This document shows, in pieces, positions 60,816 to 64,000 of a stretch of 64,000 nucleotides of DNA. The notes below the pieces were generated by a model. That model worked only from the letters and a program-made list of their open reading frames with translations, was not told the DNA's origin and searched no databases. The stretch lies in the NCBI GenBank assembly GCA_009777995.1, contig WRKT01000003.1:62001-126000 (forward strand), in the 5' to 3' direction. The position numbers and the translations under genes were made by a program. Positions within the stretch are counted from its first letter, which is position 1. Each line of letters begins with the position of its first letter. This stretch comes from Treponema sp. (GTDB lineage: Bacteria > Spirochaetota > Spirochaetia > Treponematales > Breznakiellaceae).

Positions 60816-61156
60816 TGAAGATACAGGGGTTTCCTTCCAGGGAAAGGCTGAAAAAGAACGAAGATATACGGGAAGTATTTAATTCAAAGAAGGCTGTTAA
60901 CTGTTCAGGGGCAAAACTTTTAACTCAACTCAATAACCTGCCCTATAACCGGATTGCTTTTACTTTTCCCCGTAAGTTTGGAAATGCTGTTACCCGTAAT
61001 TATTCACGCCGAATAAGCAGAGAGGCCTATAGGCAGATGCGAAAAGACCTTAAACCCGGCTATGACCTGGTTCTGCTCGCCTATAATAATCAGGATGATT
61101 TTGCTGTCAGGGTTTCACAGCTCAAAGCTCTCTTTAGCAGGGCAGGCCTTTTATGA
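60815..61156 (+). CDS. rnpA: Ribonuclease P protein component
   Basis: 113 residues from GTG. The RNR motif region is NAVTRNYSRRISREAYRQM, with the preceding FTFPRKFG in place of the common VSKKVG. It binds the RNase P RNA and helps 5' processing of tRNA precursors. It sits between rpmH and yidD in the widely conserved order and overlaps yidD by 4 nt. Confidence 0.94.
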   Translation: MKIQGFPSRERLKKNEDIREVFNSKKAVNCSGAKLLTQLNNLPYNRIAFTFPRKFGNAVTRNYSRRISREAYRQMRKDLKPGYDLVLLAYNNQDDFAVRVSQLKALFSRAGLL

Positions 61157-61365
61157 TGAAATGGGTATTTATTAAGCTGATTCGCTTTTATCAAATGGCA
61201 ATATCGCCTCATTTTCTTCCTCATTGCAGATATGTACCGAGTTGTTCTGCTTATGCACAGGAGGCCGTATCAAAATACGGGGCCTGCCGGGGTGTTTATT
61301 TGGCTCTGCGCCGTATTTTAAGGTGTCATCCTTTTAGCCCCGGCGGATACGATCCGCTTATTTAA
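61153..61365 (+). CDS. yidD: Membrane protein insertion efficiency factor YidD
   Basis: 70 residues. The family signature is present: LIRFYQMAISPHFLPHCRYVPSCSAYAQEAVSKYG, then RILRCHPFSPGGYDP, including the three conserved cysteines. It is a small peripheral membrane protein that assists YidC. It overlaps rnpA by 4 nt and lies 9 bp before yidC. Confidence 0.95.
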   Translation: MMKWVFIKLIRFYQMAISPHFLPHCRYVPSCSAYAQEAVSKYGACRGVYLALRRILRCHPFSPGGYDPLI

Positions 61366-61374
61366 GGAATTTGC

Positions 61375-63201
61375 ATGGAAAAACGTACAGTATTGGCAAT
61401 AGTACTATCATCTTTAGTTCTCTTTGCCTTTTTTACCTTTCAGAATATGAATGCCCCGGCGCCCGAGCCGGCTCAAACCGGCAGGCAGGAAGAGGCCGCC
61501 CCCCCCGTGACTACGCCCGTACTCGCGGAGACTTCTCCGATAACCATCGAAGATGACCTCTTCCTGCGCTTACAGGAAGAGGATGGGCCGGTTCCCTACC
61601 AAAGGGTCATTATAGAGACTGATATTTTACAAGTGGAGCTTTCAAATGCCGGGGGGAATATAGTTTCCTATAGGTTAAAGCAGCATTTTGACTTCGGAGA
61701 CCCGGTCGAGATGATCTTCACAGGTAATAATAATGAAAGTGAAGCCTTTGCCGTTGCCTTCGGAGGCCTTGAGAATGTAATCGGGGGAAGGGTTCAGCCC
61801 GACAGGCGTAATTTTCATGTAAGACAGGTTTCGGATCTAATCGTAGAATTTTCACAGATTTTCCTTCTTCCCGGCGGAGAGCAGTTTACCATGCTCAAGC
61901 GCTACGAGTTCCAGCCGAGTGAATACATGTTCGAGCTGACTGTGGCCCTTGACGGCGGGCATTCGATGAATTCCTTCAATTTCAACGGTGCCGCCTATAC
62001 TCTGATTTTCAGCCCACAGATAGGGCCCAAATTTGACAAGCTGGATCAGAGGTATGAGTATCGCAGGTATCACACTTATAGGGGGAGATTAAACACCGAG
62101 AGAGTGAACGACAGGGGCCCCACCGTAATAACAAACCAGCCTTCCTGGGCAGCCGTCGCGGGGAAGTACTTCACCCTGGCCGCCCTGCCTTACCTTAATC
62201 AATTTGAACTCGCCTTTTCTACTCACTCAACCGAAGGCGTCCCCGACTCATCACACCTTTATATTACACGCCCTGCGGCAAATACTTCCAGAATTGAAGA
62301 CAGGTATCATTTTTATCTTGGACCGAAGAATGAGCAAAACCTTAGCATTTACGAGAGGGGTGATAATAATTTCCGCCTTATGAACACAGGCCTTGTTGCC
62401 CTTTCCGATACAAGGGGCTTTCTTGCGCCCTTAGAGCGGGGACTTAAATGGCTTCTTACAATGTTTTACGGGTTCATTCCGAATTATGGGGTTGCCATAC
62501 TATTAGTAACCCTGGTTGTAAGGCTTATTATGTTCCCCCTGACAAAGAAGGGCTCGGAAGCAAGCATTCGAATGCAGGCCCTATCACCCAAAATAAAAGA
62601 AATTCAGGAAAGAAATAAGGGGAATCCCCAGAAATTGAATGCGGAGATGGCGGATTTCTATAAAAAAGAAGGTTATAACCCGCTTTCGGGCTGCCTTCCG
62701 ATGCTTTTGCAAATGCCCATCTTCTTTGCAATGTATAATCTCTTTAACAGCCATTTTGAGCTCCGTGGAGCAATGTTTATCCCGGTCTGGATTCCGGACC
62801 TTTCGCGCCCCGAGTCGATTTACGATTTCCCGAATGATTTCTCCCTGCCCCTGCTCGGGTGGACTGCAATAAGACTTCTCCCCTTTATCTATGTGGCATC
62901 CCAGATGTTATACGGGAAGGTGATTCAGACGCCGACTCAGCAGGGAAGCGGTGCACAAATGAAGATGATGATGTATGCAATGCCGATTATCTTCTTCTTT
63001 GTTCTATATGATGTTCCTTCGGGTCTCCTGATCTACTGGATTACATCGAATGTTTTAACCCTGGTTCAGCAGGTGATTTTGAATAAATATATGAAGCATA
63101 AGAAGGCCCTTGCAGGGGAGCCGGAAGCCAAGCCGGTTATTGCACAGCAGGCAAAGAGCGGGCCAAAAATATCACCAAAAAAGAAGAAGAAGAATAGGTA
63201 G
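61375..63201 (+). CDS. yidC: Membrane protein insertase YidC
   Basis: 608 residues, the long Gram-negative-type form. N-terminal helix (about 6-23), large periplasmic beta domain (about 60-340), then the 60KD_IMP insertase core: GLKWLLTMFYGFIPNYGVAILLVTLVVRLIMFPLT, with ALSPKIKEIQERNKGNPQKLNAEMADFYKKEGYNPLSGCLPMLLQMPIFFAMY and final helices ending in a basic tail. It inserts and folds inner-membrane proteins with or without SecYEG. Between yidD and khpB as in many bacteria. Confidence 0.97.
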   Translation: MEKRTVLAIVLSSLVLFAFFTFQNMNAPAPEPAQTGRQEEAAPPVTTPVLAETSPITIEDDLFLRLQEEDGPVPYQRVIIETDILQVELSNAGGNIVSYRLKQHFDFGDPVEMIFTGNNNESEAFAVAFGGLENVIGGRVQPDRRNFHVRQVSDLIVEFSQIFLLPGGEQFTMLKRYEFQPSEYMFELTVALDGGHSMNSFNFNGAAYTLIFSPQIGPKFDKLDQRYEYRRYHTYRGRLNTERVNDRGPTVITNQPSWAAVAGKYFTLAALPYLNQFELAFSTHSTEGVPDSSHLYITRPAANTSRIEDRYHFYLGPKNEQNLSIYERGDNNFRLMNTGLVALSDTRGFLAPLERGLKWLLTMFYGFIPNYGVAILLVTLVVRLIMFPLTKKGSEASIRMQALSPKIKEIQERNKGNPQKLNAEMADFYKKEGYNPLSGCLPMLLQMPIFFAMYNLFNSHFELRGAMFIPVWIPDLSRPESIYDFPNDFSLPLLGWTAIRLLPFIYVASQMLYGKVIQTPTQQGSGAQMKMMMYAMPIIFFFVLYDVPSGLLIYWITSNVLTLVQQVILNKYMKHKKALAGEPEAKPVIAQQAKSGPKISPKKKKKNR

Positions 63202-63226
63202 GTTATTCCAAAACCGGAGTGTGTTT

Positions 63227-63940
63227 ATGATATACGAATTCGAAGGTCGCACCGAGAAAGAGGCGATAGATCGGGCTGCGATGGAACTTGGTCTTGAAAA
63301 AGATGATTTTGATGTGGAAATCCTGGAAACCCAGAGGTCAGGATTATTTAAGAAGGGCTTTGTAAAAATTAAGGTTCATACAAACTCACCGGGGGCGGAG
63401 GCCGATGACGAGAAAGGATCATCGAATGCTCATTGGGGAAAGCAGATGAGCAAGTCAGTATTCGGTGACCCGGAGCCCAAGAACGAAGTTGAAAAGCAGA
63501 TGATTGCCTTTATTGAAGGTGTCATTCAGAGGATGGGCTATGCAGGCAAGGTCACCGTACTTTTCAGGGAAGAGAAGAAAATAGGACTAAAAATTGACTC
63601 AGAGTACTCATCCATCCTGATAGGCAAGAAGGGAAAGAACCTGGATGCCCTGCAGCTCCTCGCCAATATTTATGCAGGCCGCCTTGGAAGGGAGGACTTA
63701 AGGGTAATCCTTGACAGCGAGAACTACCGCATACGCCGTGAAGAATCCCTCGTGCGCCTTGCCTATACTGTCGCCGACAGGGTACGCGAAAATCGCGGGT
63801 CGGTGCTGCTCGAGCCGATGAACCCCTTTGACAGAAGGCTCATTCATACCACCTTAAATGACATTGCAGATGTAGAAACAAAGAGTGAGGGGGAAGGGCT
63901 TTATAAGCAGGTACGGGTATATTATCGCGGAATGAGGTAA
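63227..63940 (+). CDS. khpB: RNA-binding protein KhpB (Jag/SpoIIIJ-associated)
   Basis: 237 residues from ATG 63227 with GGAG 7 nt upstream; an in-frame GTG at 63221 is too close to it. N-terminal Jag_N domain (YEFEGRTEKEAIDRAAMELGLEKDDFDVEILE), a KH domain (about 100-170, LKIDSEYSSILIGKKGKNLDALQLLANI) and an R3H domain with NPFDRRLIHTTLND. It binds RNA together with KhpA and affects cell division and envelope growth in other bacteria. The stop shares a base with the next start (TAATG). Confidence 0.94.
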   Translation: MIYEFEGRTEKEAIDRAAMELGLEKDDFDVEILETQRSGLFKKGFVKIKVHTNSPGAEADDEKGSSNAHWGKQMSKSVFGDPEPKNEVEKQMIAFIEGVIQRMGYAGKVTVLFREEKKIGLKIDSEYSSILIGKKGKNLDALQLLANIYAGRLGREDLRVILDSENYRIRREESLVRLAYTVADRVRENRGSVLLEPMNPFDRRLIHTTLNDIADVETKSEGEGLYKQVRVYYRGMR

Positions 63941-64000
63941 TGCGCCTTTTCCTTATATTACTGCTTCTCCTGCCTTGCAGGGGCCTTTATGCAAATAATT
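63940..64000 (+). CDS. Start of an exported protein gene, cut by window edge
   Basis: Only 20 codons are visible: MRLFLILLLLLPCRGLYANN. This is a clear signal peptide, with a cysteine at residue 13 not in a good lipobox. The ATG overlaps the khpB stop, so it belongs to the same operon. Identity cannot be told. Confidence 0.6.
   Translation, partial: MRLFLILLLLLPCRGLYANN

Noticed and set aside
60661-64000. Chromosome replication origin near rpmH
   Set aside because: The rpmH-rnpA-yidD-yidC-khpB order often lies near oriC, but no dnaA gene, DnaA-box cluster or AT-rich unwinding region was found here.
1-64000. tRNA, rRNA, insertion sequences or prophage genes
   Set aside because: No cloverleaf with CCA-type arms, transposase, integrase or phage structural gene was recognised; a tRNAscan or ISfinder search would settle this.

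Overview
This window looks like chromosomal DNA of a spirochaete close to Treponema, probably a host-associated or anaerobic one. Supporting signs are a riboflavin ABC transporter of the treponemal RfuABCD type under an FMN riboswitch, many short-lipobox lipoproteins, Listeria-Bacteroides (InlB B) repeat and beta-helix lipoproteins of the kind common in gut treponemes, a flagellar-export-derived cytosolic protein, and strictly anaerobic metabolism (nickel CO dehydrogenase, tryptophanase). This assignment is inference from gene content; no rRNA, tRNA, CRISPR array, insertion sequence or phage was seen.

Region by region. Bases 1-4903 (minus strand) form one likely operon of envelope proteins: two LPP20-like lipoproteins, a CsgG/LpoB-like protein with a beta-barrel-like C-terminus, and a large lipoprotein made of 79-residue repeats that runs off the left edge. 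A divergent XRE regulator follows. This block is visibly more AT-rich than what follows. Bases 5490-20334 are a long plus-strand run, with a sigma-70-like promoter at 5490 and many start/stop overlaps: SH3-like lipoprotein, ABC-F ATPase, tilS, ftsH, an exported helical protein, an HtrA-like lipoprotein protease, a fusion of the cytosolic domains of FlhB and FlhA, lepA, and an acyl-CoA synthetase. Bases 20319-24432 (minus) hold a SpoIID/LytB lipoprotein, tryptophanase and a Uma2-type nuclease-fold protein.

Bases 24466-33278 hold nadE and then a self-contained sugar phosphotransferase system: EI, IIB, IIC, a BtpA/SgcQ protein, a zinc alcohol dehydrogenase that appears to start at ATA, an SDR, an M42 peptidase like SgcX, IIA and HPr. 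Bases 33301-37348 carry a GntR/YtrA-type regulator with a consensus promoter, two membrane proteins (one CPBP protease), a methyltransferase, and a convergent pair with a retropepsin-like protein. Bases 37434-42056 are a CO dehydrogenase operon (cooS, cooF, flavin oxidoreductase, QueG-like Fe-S protein), preceded by a hairpin-rich repeat, a good promoter and an inverted repeat. The CooS protein keeps its metal ligands but seems to lack the usual catalytic histidine and lysine.

Bases 42049-48852 hold a threonine-synthase-like/amidohydrolase/acetyltransferase operon and a peptide-type ABC importer split over two convergent units, without ATPases. Bases 48869-54355 are the FMN riboswitch, rfuABCD and a TrmH-type methyltransferase. 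Bases 54456-58098 hold a beta-helix lipoprotein, a small exported protein and an HATPase-like/HDOD regulator. Bases 58258-60574 pair a DUF1538 membrane protein with a tandem PII-like protein. Bases 60661-64000 are the conserved rpmH-rnpA-yidD-yidC-khpB cluster and the first codons of another exported protein. No gene-free stretch exceeds 300 bases.
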